Positions 21,739 to 30,940 of a stretch of 64,000 nucleotides of DNA are shown piece after piece (positions within the stretch are counted from its first letter, which is position 1; the number at the start of each line of letters is the position of its first letter). The DNA lies in contig BJHM01000002.1 in NCBI GenBank assembly GCA_014192625.1, positions 62,001 through 126,000 on the forward strand. Direction: 5' to 3'. Source of the DNA: Planctomycetota bacterium. GTDB lineage: Bacteria; Planctomycetota; UBA1135; UBA2386. The translations under genes and the position numbers were made by a program. The notes beneath the pieces were generated by a model, which made no database searches, was not told the DNA's origin, and worked only from the letters and a program-made list of their open reading frames with translations.

Positions 21739-22124
21739 GCTTCGAAACACGGGCTGTTCATCGTCATGCTCGGATGGGCGTCTACAAGGCGCGCCGGGTC
21801 CTTGCTCTGATCCGTGGCCGTACGGTCAATGCGGGGCTAGATGAGCTTCGTCACGACCGTCACCTCGCATCGCGCGCTATCTACAAAGTGCTCGCATCAG
21901 CCTTGGCCAATGCGTTGCAGAACCCAACCGTCCGTGCCAATCGGCTAGTCATTAGCAAGACCTTCGCGCAGGACGGACCTTTGCTCCCAGGTGGTCGTAT
22001 GCGCCCGGGCCCGCAAGGCCGTGCAATGCCGATCAAGAAGCGCACCTGTCACATCCACATTCACGTTGCTGATCCGCAAGCCGAGGGGCTCGCAGTGGGT
22101 CCAGCTGCCGGAGTAGAAGGGTAA
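21735..22124 (+). CDS. rplV: Ribosomal protein L22
   Basis: L22 lines the exit tunnel with a long beta hairpin. The 129-residue protein has the expected helix ([21 protein letters not shown]) and hairpin ([29 protein letters not shown]). The C terminus extends about 15 residues past the usual end ([16 protein letters not shown]). It overlaps rpsS by ATGA, and rpsC starts two bases after its stop. Confidence 0.95.
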   Translation: MSFETRAVHRHARMGVYKARRVLALIRGRTVNAGLDELRHDRHLASRAIYKVLASALANALQNPTVRANRLVISKTFAQDGPLLPGGRMRPGPQGRAMPIKKRTCHIHIHVADPQAEGLAVGPAAGVEG

Positions 22125-22125
22125 T

Positions 22126-22812
22126 ATGGGACAGAAAACTCATCCTACTGGTTTCCGCATTGCGATTACGGAGCAGTGGCGTTCCCGTTGGTATGCCAGC
22201 AAGAAGGACTTCTCTAAGTTCGTCGTCGAAGACTTCAAGATCCGCAAGTTCATCCGTAAGGAATGGGCTTTCGCTGCGATCCCGAAGGTTGAGATCGAAC
22301 GCACTGGTGAGCTTGTCACGGTATTCCTGCATACTGCTCGACCCGGCATCTTGATCGGCAAGAAGGGCGCAAAGGTCGATAAGTTCCGCGAAGATCTGGA
22401 GAAGCTCACTGGCAAACCGGTGCGCATGAAGATCATCGAGGTTCACCGCCCTGAGCTCGAGGCCAACTTAGTAGCGGAAGGCGTTGCTGAACAACTTAGC
22501 AAGCGCATCAACTATCGCCGCGCCCTCAAGAAGGTTGCGGAGACGTCTATGGCCGCAGGCGCCAAAGGCATCAAGATCCGAGTGGCTGGCCGTTTGCAAG
22601 GCTCGGAAATGGCGCGCATTGGCAACATCCGTAAGGGGCGTGTCCCTTGCACGACGTTGCGTGCGCAGCTGGATTATGGCTTTGCTATCTGTGCGACCAA
22701 GTCTGGATCGATCGGATGCAAGGTGTGGATTTTTAAGGGCGAGTATGGCCCTGGCGAGACAACGAATGGCCTGTTGCCAGTTCGCCCTGCTGTTGAGAAG
22801 ACCGTAGTTTGA
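22126..22812 (+). CDS. rpsC: Ribosomal protein S3
   Basis: S3 guards the mRNA entry channel and contributes to helicase activity. It has 228 residues with the N-terminal start MGQKTHPTGFRIAITEQWRSR, a KH domain (PGILIGKKGAKVDKFREDL) and the C-terminal domain (AAGAKGIKIRVAGRLQGSEMAR). It is tightly linked to rplV and rplP. Confidence 0.97.
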   Translation: MGQKTHPTGFRIAITEQWRSRWYASKKDFSKFVVEDFKIRKFIRKEWAFAAIPKVEIERTGELVTVFLHTARPGILIGKKGAKVDKFREDLEKLTGKPVRMKIIEVHRPELEANLVAEGVAEQLSKRINYRRALKKVAETSMAAGAKGIKIRVAGRLQGSEMARIGNIRKGRVPCTTLRAQLDYGFAICATKSGSIGCKVWIFKGEYGPGETTNGLLPVRPAVEKTVV

Positions 22813-22832
22813 TTTGCTGAGGAGACTGAACC

Positions 22833-23243
22833 ATGTTGATGCCCAAACGAACTAAGTGGCGCAAGCAGATGCGCGGCAAGATCCGCGGCGAAGCCACTCG
22901 TTGCAACGAGGTCGCCTTCGGCGAATACGGCCTGCAAGCTATGGAACCAGGTTGGATTCCTGCGCGCGTGATCGAGGCTGGCCGTGTTGCTGCCTCGCGA
23001 AACGCTCCGGAAGCCAAGTTCTGGATCCGTGTTTTCCCGCACAAGTCAGTATCGAAGAAGCCGGCCGAGACCCGAATGGGTACTGGTAAGGGCGACGTAG
23101 AATACTGGGCAGCGATCGTTAAGCCTGGCACGGTCCTGTTCGAAATGGACGGCGTGACTGAGGCGGTAGCAAAGACTGCCTTCAACCGGGTTGCTCACAA
23201 GCTGCCGGTGAAGGTTCGCATGATCAAGCGGAGGCACTTCTAA
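22833..23243 (+). CDS. rplP: Ribosomal protein L16
   Basis: L16 helps shape the A site of the large subunit. The 136-residue length is normal, with the start MLMPKRTKWRKQMRGK and the conserved NAPEAKFWIRVFPHKSVSKK segment. GAGGAG precedes the start. Its stop overlaps the rpmC start by one base (TAATG). Confidence 0.97.
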   Translation: MLMPKRTKWRKQMRGKIRGEATRCNEVAFGEYGLQAMEPGWIPARVIEAGRVAASRNAPEAKFWIRVFPHKSVSKKPAETRMGTGKGDVEYWAAIVKPGTVLFEMDGVTEAVAKTAFNRVAHKLPVKVRMIKRRHF

Positions 23244-23482
23244 TGAAGAAGCCAATCATAGAAATTCGCGGCATGGATACGCGCGAGCTGCGCGGCAAGT
23301 TGGCGGAGTTGCGTAAGGAACAGTTCGATCTGCGCTTCCGCAGTGCTGCCGAGCAAGTTGCCAAGACATCACGTTTCAAGGAAATCCGTCGCACGATAGC
23401 GCGCATTCAGATGGTCTTTGGTGAACGTGAACTAGCCGCTAAGAATGACACCAAACAGGTAGCTGCGGGAACTAAGCAATGA
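23243..23482 (+). CDS. rpmC: Ribosomal protein L29
   Basis: L29 sits next to L23 at the tunnel exit. The 79-residue protein is a two-helix hairpin with the signature [16 protein letters not shown] and [13 protein letters not shown]. It has a slightly long Lys/Ala tail. It overlaps rplP by one base and rpsQ by four. Confidence 0.94.
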   Translation: MKKPIIEIRGMDTRELRGKLAELRKEQFDLRFRSAAEQVAKTSRFKEIRRTIARIQMVFGERELAAKNDTKQVAAGTKQ

Positions 23483-23772
23483 GTGACGAAGCTACTCTGT
23501 CCGGGTCTCCTGCTGAGCGCGCAGACCGCAAGGTCATGCGTGGTCAGGTGAAGTCCAACAAGATGCAGAAGACGGTGGTGATCGAAGTGAGCCGCAAGGT
23601 TCGCCACCCGCTCTACGAAAAATACATCTCACGTCGCACAAAGTTGTATGCGCACGATGAGAACAATGAGGCCAAGGTCGGCGACATTGTCGAGGTCATG
23701 CAGACCCGGCCTTTGTCCAAGCTGAAGCGCTGGCGACTTATCCGCGTAGTTCAACGTGCGGCTCAAGACTGA
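23479..23772 (+). CDS. rpsQ: Ribosomal protein S17
   Basis: S17 is a small OB-fold protein that binds 16S rRNA early in 30S assembly. The 97-residue protein carries [20 protein letters not shown] and [23 protein letters not shown]. It has about 15 extra residues before the usual start; GTG and other internal starts cannot be excluded. It overlaps rpmC by ATGA. Confidence 0.95.
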   Translation: MSDEATLSGSPAERADRKVMRGQVKSNKMQKTVVIEVSRKVRHPLYEKYISRRTKLYAHDENNEAKVGDIVEVMQTRPLSKLKRWRLIRVVQRAAQD

Positions 23773-23810
23773 GCGGTCCTTGACGGAAATCGAATAGGTA
23801 AGAGGCAGAC

Positions 23811-24176
23811 ATGATCCAGGAACTGACGATGCTCGACGTCGCCGATAACACCGGCGCCAAGCGCGCTATGTGTATTAAGGTGGTCGGGGGCAGTAGGCGC
23901 CGCTACGCATCGCTTGGCGACGTGGTTGTTGCCGTAGTCAAGAAGGCTTTGCCGACTGGCGAAGTCAAAGAGCACGAGATCGTGAAAGGTGTCGTGGTGC
24001 GGACGAGCAAGCAAGTTCGTCGCGCTGATGGCTCCTACATCCGATTCGACCGCAATGCCTTGGTCGTGATTGACAAGGATGGAAACCCGCGTGGCACTCG
24101 CATCTTTGGTGCGGTTGCTCGTGAGTTGCGCGAACGGTTCATGAAGATCGTTTCCCTTGCTGAGGAGGTTGTCTGA
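23811..24176 (+). CDS. rplN: Ribosomal protein L14
   Basis: L14 contacts the 30S subunit and forms intersubunit bridges. At 121 residues it is typical, with [20 protein letters not shown] at the start and [21 protein letters not shown] in the core. It overlaps the rplX start by one base, with GAGGAGG at its own 3' end serving as the rplX ribosome-binding site. Confidence 0.97.
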   Translation: MIQELTMLDVADNTGAKRAMCIKVVGGSRRRYASLGDVVVAVVKKALPTGEVKEHEIVKGVVVRTSKQVRRADGSYIRFDRNALVVIDKDGNPRGTRIFGAVARELRERFMKIVSLAEEVV

Positions 24177-24526
24177 TGTTGTTCTTCAAAGAGACCGACG
24201 AAAGGCGACCCAGCATGCACGTCCGCAAGGGCGACAAGGTTGTGGTTAGCTCTGGCCAATATCGCTCTAACGAGCCTCGCGAAGTCCTCAAGGTGATTGT
24301 CGCAGCCGGAAGAATCATCGTTCAGGGTGTCAACCTTCGGTGGAAACACCAGAAGCGTTCGCAGCAGAATCCCAAAGGTGGGCGCGTTCAGCTCGAAATG
24401 CCAATCGCGTCTAGCAAGGTGCTGCTCTACAGCGCCAAGCTCAAGTGCGGCACGCGCACGAAGATCAAGTTGGTAGCAGGAAAGCGAGTACGCGTCGGCA
24501 TTAAGTGCGGAACCCAGTTTGACTAG
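24176..24526 (+). CDS. rplX: Ribosomal protein L24
   Basis: L24 starts 50S assembly and lies near the tunnel exit. It has 116 residues with a KOW motif (HVRKGDKVVVSSGQYR) and the basic loop (VNLRWKHQKRSQQNPKGGRV). The chosen ATG 24176 has a strong site (GAGGAGG, seven bases upstream) and adds 13 residues before the usual start; the internal ATG at 24215 would give the shorter common form. Confidence 0.93.
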   Translation: MLFFKETDERRPSMHVRKGDKVVVSSGQYRSNEPREVLKVIVAAGRIIVQGVNLRWKHQKRSQQNPKGGRVQLEMPIASSKVLLYSAKLKCGTRTKIKLVAGKRVRVGIKCGTQFD

Positions 24527-24542
24527 TCGCATTTTGAAGTAA

Positions 24543-25118
24543 GTGAACACAGTGACTGCAACAGTAAAAAAGACTACCCCGCGAATGCTTCTGAAGTATC
24601 GCGAGAAGGTTGTGCCGGCCCTGCTCCAGGACTTTGCCTACACCAACCCCATGAAGATCCCGCGCCTGCTCAAGGTCGTGGTCAATATGGGTGTCGGACA
24701 GGCCGTCAACAACAAGGCTCGCATTGAGGCCGCTAACAAAGACCTCACTGCGATCGTTGGCCAGAAGCCGATGATCCGCAAGGCTCGTCGTTCTGTTGCC
24801 GCGTTCAAGCTGCGTGAGGGCTACCCAATCGGCGTAGCAGTGACGCTGCGTGGCCCGCGGATGTGGGAGTTTGTCGATCGCCTGATTTCGCTGGCGATCC
24901 CGCGCATCCGCGACTTCCGCGGTGTCGGTAACAAACTCGATGGCCGCGGCAACTACACTATGGGGCTCTCAGAGCAAAGCGTTTTCCCTGAGATTCAATT
25001 GGACAAGGTTGAGTTCGTGCAAGGCATGGACATCACCTTTGTCACCACCGCTGGGACGGATAAAGAGGGCATGGCTCTCCTTACCCATCTTGGTATGCCA
25101 TTCCGTAAGCAAGGCTGA
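24543..25118 (+). CDS. rplE: Ribosomal protein L5
   Basis: L5 binds 5S rRNA and contacts the P-site tRNA. The protein has about 191 residues. Signatures include [39 protein letters not shown] and [19 protein letters not shown]. The start is GTG 24543; GTG 24552 is an alternative that shortens the N terminus by three residues. It lies 14 bases before rpsN. Confidence 0.96.
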   Translation: MNTVTATVKKTTPRMLLKYREKVVPALLQDFAYTNPMKIPRLLKVVVNMGVGQAVNNKARIEAANKDLTAIVGQKPMIRKARRSVAAFKLREGYPIGVAVTLRGPRMWEFVDRLISLAIPRIRDFRGVGNKLDGRGNYTMGLSEQSVFPEIQLDKVEFVQGMDITFVTTAGTDKEGMALLTHLGMPFRKQG

Positions 25119-25132
25119 ATCAGGTACTAAAC

Positions 25133-25318
25133 ATGGCAAAGAAGTGCTTGAAGATTAAACAGCAGAGCAAACCTAAGTTCTCAACTAGGCGCTATAACAG
25201 GTGCCAGTTGTGTGGCCGGGTTCGTGCTTACTACCGTAAGTTTGGCATCTGCCGTTGTTGTTTCCGTCTCTTGGCGCTGCAGGGCGAGATCCCTGGTGTG
25301 CGCAAGGCTTCTTGGTAG
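25133..25318 (+). CDS. rpsN: Ribosomal protein S14, zinc-binding type
   Basis: S14 completes the 30S head. This is the short 61-residue zinc form, with the four ligands C24, C27, C40 and C43 (CQLC and CRCC), followed by [18 protein letters not shown]. Zinc-free S14 is about 100 residues, so this is the Zn-dependent type. It is in the usual place between rplE and rpsH. Confidence 0.96.
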   Translation: MAKKCLKIKQQSKPKFSTRRYNRCQLCGRVRAYYRKFGICRCCFRLLALQGEIPGVRKASW

Positions 25319-25331
25319 GAGGGCACTGGCC

Positions 25332-25727
25332 ATGATGACCGATCCGATTGCTGACATGCTCACACGCATCCGTAACGCGCTTGTTTGGAGCGCTCCGAAT
25401 TGCGTTATGCCAGGAAGCCTCCTAAAGGTGGGCATTCTGGAAGTTTTTAAGCGAGAAGGTTACATCGACTCCTACGAGGTCGCTGCTGATGGTCACCGTT
25501 CGGTGATTTCTGTTCAGCTGCGGTATGGCCCCGAAGGTGAAAAGGTAATTTCTAGCATCAACCGCTTCAGCAAGCCTGGTTGTCGCCGCTATCGCGGTGT
25601 CGACGAGTTGCCGAAGGTCCGCGGCGGACTTGGTATCGCCGTGGTCTCCACCAATCAGGGTGTCTTCTCCGACCGGGAGTGCCGTCAGCGGCGCCTGGGT
25701 GGTGAAGTCCTCTGCACTGTTGACTGA
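25332..25727 (+). CDS. rpsH: Ribosomal protein S8
   Basis: S8 binds the central domain of 16S rRNA and in E. coli represses the spc operon. The 131-residue protein starts MMTDPIADMLTRIRNAL and ends with the typical C-terminal domain (LGIAVVSTNQGVFSDRECRQRRLGGEVLCTVD). AGGAGGG lies eight bases before ATG 25332, which decides the start although the frame is open upstream. Confidence 0.96.
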   Translation: MMTDPIADMLTRIRNALVWSAPNCVMPGSLLKVGILEVFKREGYIDSYEVAADGHRSVISVQLRYGPEGEKVISSINRFSKPGCRRYRGVDELPKVRGGLGIAVVSTNQGVFSDRECRQRRLGGEVLCTVD

Positions 25728-25736
25728 GGCCCTGCC

Positions 25737-26288
25737 ATGTCACGCATCGGCAAGAAAATCATTGAGATCCCCAAGGGTGTGACCGTTACAGCTTCGGCTG
25801 TTAAGGTCTCAGTAAAGGGCCCGAAGGGTGAACTGCATTTGTTGAAGCGCCCTGAGATCACCATCGTGATTGAAGGTTCAACTCTCCAAGTTGGATCCAT
25901 TGATCAGGATCGTCAGACTCGTGCCTATCAAGGCACCGCACGATCCCTCATCGATGGAATGATCATCGGTGTGTCCAAGGGCTACGAAAAGAAGCTCGAG
26001 ATCACGGGAGTCGGATATCTAGCCGTATTGGAGGGCAAGAAGCTCTCTCTCAGCCTCGGGTTTAACAAGCCTGTCAAGTATGAGGTTCCAAGCACGGTGA
26101 CAGTTGACGTTCCCAATCCCACAACCTTGATCATCAAGGGTTGCGACAAGCAGCAGGTGGGTTTGGTCGCAGACGCGATTCGTAAGCTTCGCAAGCCTGA
26201 GCCCTATAAAGGCAAGGGCATCAAATACAGCACTGAAGTGATTCGTCGCAAGTCCGGCAAGGCATTTGCGTCCGGCGGCGCGAGCTAA
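25737..26288 (+). CDS. rplF: Ribosomal protein L6
   Basis: L6 lies near the sarcin-ricin loop and the factor-binding site. The 183-residue protein has its two related domains and the conserved C-terminal block RKPEPYKGKGIKYSTEVIRRK. It begins MSRIGKKIIEIPKGVTV. It is ten bases after rpsH. Confidence 0.97.
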   Translation: MSRIGKKIIEIPKGVTVTASAVKVSVKGPKGELHLLKRPEITIVIEGSTLQVGSIDQDRQTRAYQGTARSLIDGMIIGVSKGYEKKLEITGVGYLAVLEGKKLSLSLGFNKPVKYEVPSTVTVDVPNPTTLIIKGCDKQQVGLVADAIRKLRKPEPYKGKGIKYSTEVIRRKSGKAFASGGAS

Positions 26289-26322
26289 GTCCGCCTAGCA
26301 ATCTGATCAAGGCACGACAGTC

Positions 26323-26691
26323 ATGACTTCCACATCAAGGAAACACGCAGGCCGCCGCACTAAGGCGTCAAGTCTGCGCACCAAGCTTCGCTCGGTCAGT
26401 TCGCGACCGCGACTGTCCGTTTGCCGCAGTTTAAAGCACATTTCATGTCAGATCATCGATGACACTCAAGGCCATACACTGGCTGCGGCTTCATCGGTCG
26501 AGAAGGACATGCGCACAACGATTCAGGGCATGCGTAAGACTGACGTTGCAGCGAAGATCGGCACCTTGCTTGCAGACCGTGCAAAGCTTGCTGGTGTCAC
26601 TAAGGTAGCGTTCGATCGTGGTGCCTTCCGGTACCACGGCCGCCTGAAGGCTCTCGCCGATGCGGCGCGTGCCGGCGGTTTGGATTTCTGA
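26323..26691 (+). CDS. rplR: Ribosomal protein L18
   Basis: L18 joins L5 and L25-type proteins on 5S rRNA. The 122-residue protein has the basic N terminus ([18 protein letters not shown]) and the core [20 protein letters not shown], ending with [26 protein letters not shown]. It lies between rplF and rpsE as usual. Confidence 0.96.
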   Translation: MTSTSRKHAGRRTKASSLRTKLRSVSSRPRLSVCRSLKHISCQIIDDTQGHTLAAASSVEKDMRTTIQGMRKTDVAAKIGTLLADRAKLAGVTKVAFDRGAFRYHGRLKALADAARAGGLDF

Positions 26692-26734
26692 GGCGGACTC
26701 CGCGAGGCTGACCCACAGCGAAGGCTGTCTAATC

Positions 26735-27247
26735 ATGGCTAAGAGAAAGTATCCAACCATCCCGATCGACGAAGCGTTGTCCTCAGATGTCAACGATGAT
26801 ATCGTTGCTATCAACCGTACCGCTGCAGTGGTAAAGGGTGGCCGTCGTTTTTCGTTTAGTGCTCTGTCTGTCGTCGGCAACGAGGATGGCCTCGTAGGTA
26901 TCGGTTACGGCAAAGGCCGTGAAGTGCCTAATGCTGTCGAGAAGTCAGTAAAGGACGCCCGCAAGCAGGTAATGCGAGTGGTTCGTCAGGGACGCACGAT
27001 CCCACATTTCACCGAGGGTAATTACGGCGCAACTCGTGTCCGTCTGATACCTGCGGCGCCTGGCACTGGCATCATTGCTGGCAAGGCAGTGCGTAAAGTT
27101 CTAGAGAAGGCTGGCATCAAAGACATCCTGACCAAGAACTACGGTTCCACTAACGCAGTTAATGTCGTCAAGGCGACGATGGCTGCCCTCAGTAAACTTC
27201 GCAGTCGCGAAACCGTGGCTGCCCTGCGTGGAGTGACGCTCGAATGA
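26735..27247 (+). CDS. rpsE: Ribosomal protein S5
   Basis: S5 lies at the mRNA entrance and affects accuracy. ATG 26735 gives 170 residues with the double-stranded-RNA-type N-terminal domain (TAAVVKGGRRFSFSALSVVG, GYGKGREVPNAVEKSV) and the C-terminal domain (GTGIIAGKAVRKVLEKAGIKD). It overlaps rplO by ATGA, which leaves no room for rpmD (L30), normally found here in many bacteria. Confidence 0.97.
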   Translation: MAKRKYPTIPIDEALSSDVNDDIVAINRTAAVVKGGRRFSFSALSVVGNEDGLVGIGYGKGREVPNAVEKSVKDARKQVMRVVRQGRTIPHFTEGNYGATRVRLIPAAPGTGIIAGKAVRKVLEKAGIKDILTKNYGSTNAVNVVKATMAALSKLRSRETVAALRGVTLE

Positions 27248-27762
27248 ACCTCGCTGAAGCAAAGCTGCTAGGTCTCAAGTATCCGGATCGTAAGCGGCTT
27301 GGCCGCGGCATCGGTTCAGGCTTGGGCAAGACCTCTGGTCGTGGTCATAAGGGCGCGAAATCACGCTCAGGCTGGTCGCGTAAACTCGGATGGGAAGGTG
27401 GCCAGATGCCACTTTACCGTCGTTTGCCAAAGGTCGGTTTCAACAACAAGATCTTCAAGAAGGTCTTCACCGTCATCAATGTCGGTGACCTAGATACTTT
27501 TGCGACTGATTCCGTTGTGGATCTTGCGGCGGTGCTGGCCAAGGGGCTCGCGTCGAAGGAAAAGCAGTCGGACCTGTTCAAGGTTCTCGGTAACGGCGAG
27601 ATCAAGAATTCCTTAGTCGTCAAGGCGGATGCGGTCTCTGCTTCGGCGCGCACCAAGATTGAGGCTGCAGGTGGCAAGGTCGAATTGATTCCGCAGATGG
27701 TTCATCGTCCTAAGTTCATCCGCAAGGATGGCTCTTCTAGCAAGCCTGCTAAGAAGATTTAA
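27244..27762 (+). CDS. rplO: Ribosomal protein L15
   Basis: L15 is a late-assembling core protein of the 50S subunit. It has 172 residues with the glycine-rich N-terminal extension that threads the rRNA (KRLGRGIGSGLGKTSGRGHK) and the block GGQMPLYRRLPKVGFNN. The C terminus has a short Ser/Lys tail. It overlaps rpsE and lies 41 bases before secY. Confidence 0.96.
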   Translation: MNLAEAKLLGLKYPDRKRLGRGIGSGLGKTSGRGHKGAKSRSGWSRKLGWEGGQMPLYRRLPKVGFNNKIFKKVFTVINVGDLDTFATDSVVDLAAVLAKGLASKEKQSDLFKVLGNGEIKNSLVVKADAVSASARTKIEAAGGKVELIPQMVHRPKFIRKDGSSSKPAKKI

Positions 27763-27803
27763 TCCTAGTTCACTAGCCTTTCCTTGACTTCAAAACGTTC
27801 AAC

Positions 27804-29144
27804 ATGCTGACCAATCTCTTCAAGGTGAAGGAGATCCGGGACCGGATCCTGGTCACCCTGGGGCTGCTCGTCTGCTACCGGATCGGATTTTATATTCCAA
27901 TTCCGGGAGTGAATCTTGAGTCGTTTCTCAAGGGGCTTGGTAGCCAAGATGGGCTTAATCGCTTGTTCTTGATGATGAACGTCTTGACCGGTGGTCGCCT
28001 GCAGACCGCAACTTTGTTCAGCCTTGGCGTGATGCCCTATATCAGCGCCAGCATTATTTTTAGCCTACTTACCAAAGTTGTCCCTGCGCTTGAGAAGCTT
28101 GCTAAAGAAGGCGCTTCAGGTCAGCGAAAAATCAACCAATACACCCGTCTTGCTACGGTTGTCTTGTGCCTGTTCCAGTCGATGTTTGTCATCTTCGGAA
28201 CGCTAAAGACCGGCGATAGCAAGCTGCTTCACACTGGCGTGACTGACTTCTGGGGTGTCTATGTCCTAGTGATCGTCTTCGCCTTGACTGCGGGCACCAT
28301 GTTTGTGATGTGGATCGGTGAGCAGATCACCGAGCGCGGCATTGGCAACGGCATGTCGCTCATCATTATGGCGGGTATCGTGAGTAACCTTTACCCGTCA
28401 ATAGCCAGCTACATCACGGGTGGTTTTGGCCGTGATGCCTGGCAAAACTTGTTGTTGTTCGTTGGCGCTTGGATGGTCTCGGTTGTTGTGGTGGTCTACA
28501 TGACCAAGGCGCAACGTCGGATTCCAATCCAGCAAGCAAAGCACACTCGTGGTCGTAGGGTTTATGGGGGTCAGCGTCATTTTCTCCCATTCAAGATCAA
28601 CCAAGCGGGTGTCATGCCGATCGTGTTTGGCTCGGCACTCCTGTTGATTCCGACGATTTTTGGTCAGGTCACTGGTTGGACAGGCCTTGAAGAGAGCTTC
28701 TCCAGTCAGCGTGGCTTCTGTTTTGTAGTCACTTACATCACCCTGATCTTCTTCTTCTCCTTCTTCTGGACATCCATGATGTTCCAGCCGAGTGAGATTG
28801 CCAATAATCTAAAAGAGAACGGCTCCTTCATTCCTGGCATTCGCCCAGGTAAGAGCACTGCGAAGTTCCTTGAGGACACCATGGTGCGGATCACTCTGGC
28901 CGGTTCTGCCTTCTTGTCAATCGTTGCGGTAATGCCGTCGTTGATTGGTAGTGGTGGTGGGTCAGTTGACCAAGTCCTGATCTATTTCATGTCTGGCACG
29001 TCGATTCTTATCGTGGTCGGTGTTGCTCTTGACATGGTTGAAAAACTCAACGCTATGCTGCTTATGCGCAACTATGAGGGCGTCATGAAAGACGGCCCAA
29101 GTGCAGGCAGTGGTGGTGCGGGTTGGGGCCGTAGGTCCGGCTGA
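27804..29144 (+). CDS. secY: Preprotein translocase subunit SecY
   Basis: SecY is the protein-conducting channel of the inner membrane. The 446-residue protein has ten predicted membrane segments. Signatures are the plug region (IPIPGVNLESF), GVMPYISASI, the cytoplasmic loop QRRIPIQQAKHTRGRRVYGG and the second loop with ENGSFIPGIRPGKSTAKFLE. A Gly/Ser-rich tail (SAGSGGAGWGRRSG) ends the protein. Its stop overlaps the adk start by one base. SecE is encoded about 23 kb upstream in this window. Confidence 0.97.
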   Translation: MLTNLFKVKEIRDRILVTLGLLVCYRIGFYIPIPGVNLESFLKGLGSQDGLNRLFLMMNVLTGGRLQTATLFSLGVMPYISASIIFSLLTKVVPALEKLAKEGASGQRKINQYTRLATVVLCLFQSMFVIFGTLKTGDSKLLHTGVTDFWGVYVLVIVFALTAGTMFVMWIGEQITERGIGNGMSLIIMAGIVSNLYPSIASYITGGFGRDAWQNLLLFVGAWMVSVVVVVYMTKAQRRIPIQQAKHTRGRRVYGGQRHFLPFKINQAGVMPIVFGSALLLIPTIFGQVTGWTGLEESFSSQRGFCFVVTYITLIFFFSFFWTSMMFQPSEIANNLKENGSFIPGIRPGKSTAKFLEDTMVRITLAGSAFLSIVAVMPSLIGSGGGSVDQVLIYFMSGTSILIVVGVALDMVEKLNAMLLMRNYEGVMKDGPSAGSGGAGWGRRSG

Positions 29145-29809
29145 TGTCCGATCGTAATCAAGCGCGCGCTGTGTTCCTGGGTGGTCCAGGAGCTGGCAAA
29201 GGAACGCAGGCTAAGCGCTTGAGTGAGTCCTTCGTGTTCGCGCATATTTCGACTGGCGATATGCTGCGTTCGCAGGTGGCCAAGTGCACGGACCTAGGTA
29301 ATCAGGCCAAGATCCTGATGGATCAAGGCAAGTTGGTCTCTGACGAGTTGATCGTTGCGATGGTTAAGGATCGAATTGCTGAACCTGACGCAAAGGGTGG
29401 CTGGATCCTGGACGGGTTTCCTCGTACACTTCCGCAAGCGGTAGCTTTGGATCGTTTGCTTGGCGCGTCGAAGTCGCTTCAGGTCACCCACGTGGTGTAC
29501 TTTAGAATCGCCGATGGCGTGCTCGAGCTTCGCCTTTCCGGGCGTCGTAACTGCTCAAAATGTGGCGCAATCTGGCACGTGGCTAACAAGCCCACGTGCA
29601 AAGACGGTGTCTGCGATTTGTGCGGCGGTGTTCTGGTTCATCGTGCAGACGATCGGCCTGAAGCAATTCAAAAAAGACTGCAGGATTTCCATGCCATTAC
29701 GGCTGGTCCTCTGCATACGTATTACAAAAACCAAGGTGTCCTTCGTGAGGTCGATGCAAATCGCTCCCAAGAGGTCATCTATCAGGAGTTGGTGCAACTG
29801 ATGCAATGA
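29144..29809 (+). CDS. adk: Adenylate kinase, zinc-LID type
   Basis: Adenylate kinase interconverts ATP plus AMP and two ADP. It has 221 residues with the P-loop GGPGAGKG (13-20), the AMP-binding part (STGDMLR) and DGFPRT. The LID domain carries four cysteines (C137, C140, C157, C160) that bind structural zinc in Gram-positive-type enzymes. It follows secY as in most spc operons, but map and infA, which often come next, are not present before rpmJ. Confidence 0.97.
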   Translation: MSDRNQARAVFLGGPGAGKGTQAKRLSESFVFAHISTGDMLRSQVAKCTDLGNQAKILMDQGKLVSDELIVAMVKDRIAEPDAKGGWILDGFPRTLPQAVALDRLLGASKSLQVTHVVYFRIADGVLELRLSGRRNCSKCGAIWHVANKPTCKDGVCDLCGGVLVHRADDRPEAIQKRLQDFHAITAGPLHTYYKNQGVLREVDANRSQEVIYQELVQLMQ

Positions 29810-29925
29810 CAGTATTCGACTCTGACAAATCGCGGATCACTGCGAAAGCGCTGACCGAGTCAAGATGAGTCTGTCATCAGTAGCCCATTCCACCCACATC
29901 CCTCATAGTAACAGCGAGCTAAGTC

Positions 29926-30042
29926 GTGAAGGTCAAAACAAGCGTCCGTCGCATCTGCGAGCACTGCAAGGTAGTCCGCCGGCGCGGCATCGTGCGAGTG
30001 ATCTGCACTAACCCTCGTCATAAGCAGCGCCAGGGCAAGTAA
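29926..30042 (+). CDS. rpmJ: Ribosomal protein L36
   Basis: L36 is a tiny zinc protein at the base of the 50S subunit. This 38-residue gene begins with GTG at 29926. It has the zinc ligands C11, C14, C27 and H32 ([21 protein letters not shown]), the zinc-dependent form. It lies 19 bases before rpsM in the standard order. The 116 bases between adk and this gene show no infA-like frame. Confidence 0.97.
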   Translation: MKVKTSVRRICEHCKVVRRRGIVRVICTNPRHKQRQGK

Positions 30043-30061
30043 GCCGCACACAAGGAAAGCC

Positions 30062-30439
30062 ATGCCTCGTCTCCTCGGCGTCGACATCCCCAACGAAAAG
30101 CGCATCGAGATCGCGCTGACCTACATCTACGGTGTAGGCCTCAAAACAGCCCAAAAAGTCCTGAAGGAACTTGGTATTCGCCCTGACATGCGTGCCAAGG
30201 ACCTAAAAGATGATGAGGTCGCTTCGCTTGCCAACCATATCGAGAAGCAATTCCCGGTGGAGGGCGCGTTGCGTCGTCACATTTTACAGAACATCAACCG
30301 CTTGAAGGAGATCTTCTGCTATCGCGGTCTCCGTCACCGTCGCAGTCTGCCTGTTCGTGGCCAGCGCACGCGCAGCAATTCGCGTACTCGCAAGGGTCCG
30401 CGCAAGACTGTCGCCAACAAGAAGATCCTTAGGAAGTGA
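30062..30439 (+). CDS. rpsM: Ribosomal protein S13
   Basis: S13 forms intersubunit bridges from the 30S head. The 125-residue protein has the N-terminal block [21 protein letters not shown], a helix-two-turn-helix region, and the basic tail [19 protein letters not shown] with [16 protein letters not shown] precedes the ATG. Confidence 0.97.
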   Translation: MPRLLGVDIPNEKRIEIALTYIYGVGLKTAQKVLKELGIRPDMRAKDLKDDEVASLANHIEKQFPVEGALRRHILQNINRLKEIFCYRGLRHRRSLPVRGQRTRSNSRTRKGPRKTVANKKILRK

Positions 30440-30454
30440 GCTAGAAACAGACCC

Positions 30455-30871
30455 ATGTCGAATTCGAACCCGCAGTCATCTGCTCCGGCCTCTGAGCAGA
30501 AGAAGAAAGCTAAGCTCCGCAAGAATGTGGGCAAGGCAATCGCTCACGTGAAGGCATCGTTTAACAACACGATCATCACCATCACGGATGGCACCGGCCA
30601 GGTGCTGGCGTGGGATTCGGCTGGCACCATCGGCTATAAGGGCAGTCGCAAAAGCACGCCCTTCGCAGCGCAGCGCGCCGCCGAGAAGGTCGCTGATAAA
30701 ATTAAGAAGATGGGCGTTCATGAGCTTGAAGTGCTCGTGAATGGTCCTGGCTCTGGTCGCGAGTCCGCGATCCGTGCGCTGTCCAATTCAGGGATTGAGG
30801 TCAAGACGATTCAGGATGTTACGCCGTTGCCCCACAACGGCTGCCGTCCTCGCAAGCGTCGGCGCGTCTGA
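30455..30871 (+). CDS. rpsK: Ribosomal protein S11
   Basis: S11 lies on the platform of the 30S subunit near the Shine-Dalgarno helix. It has 138 residues: a Ser/Lys-rich N-terminal extension, then [39 protein letters not shown], and the end [18 protein letters not shown]. It lies between rpsM and rpsD. Confidence 0.97.
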   Translation: MSNSNPQSSAPASEQKKKAKLRKNVGKAIAHVKASFNNTIITITDGTGQVLAWDSAGTIGYKGSRKSTPFAAQRAAEKVADKIKKMGVHELEVLVNGPGSGRESAIRALSNSGIEVKTIQDVTPLPHNGCRPRKRRRV

Positions 30872-30940
30872 TCCCCGTCTTTCGCATTCTAAAGTCACAG
30901 TCCGTCGTCACAGTTCCCGAACGAGCATCCTGGAGCCGCA

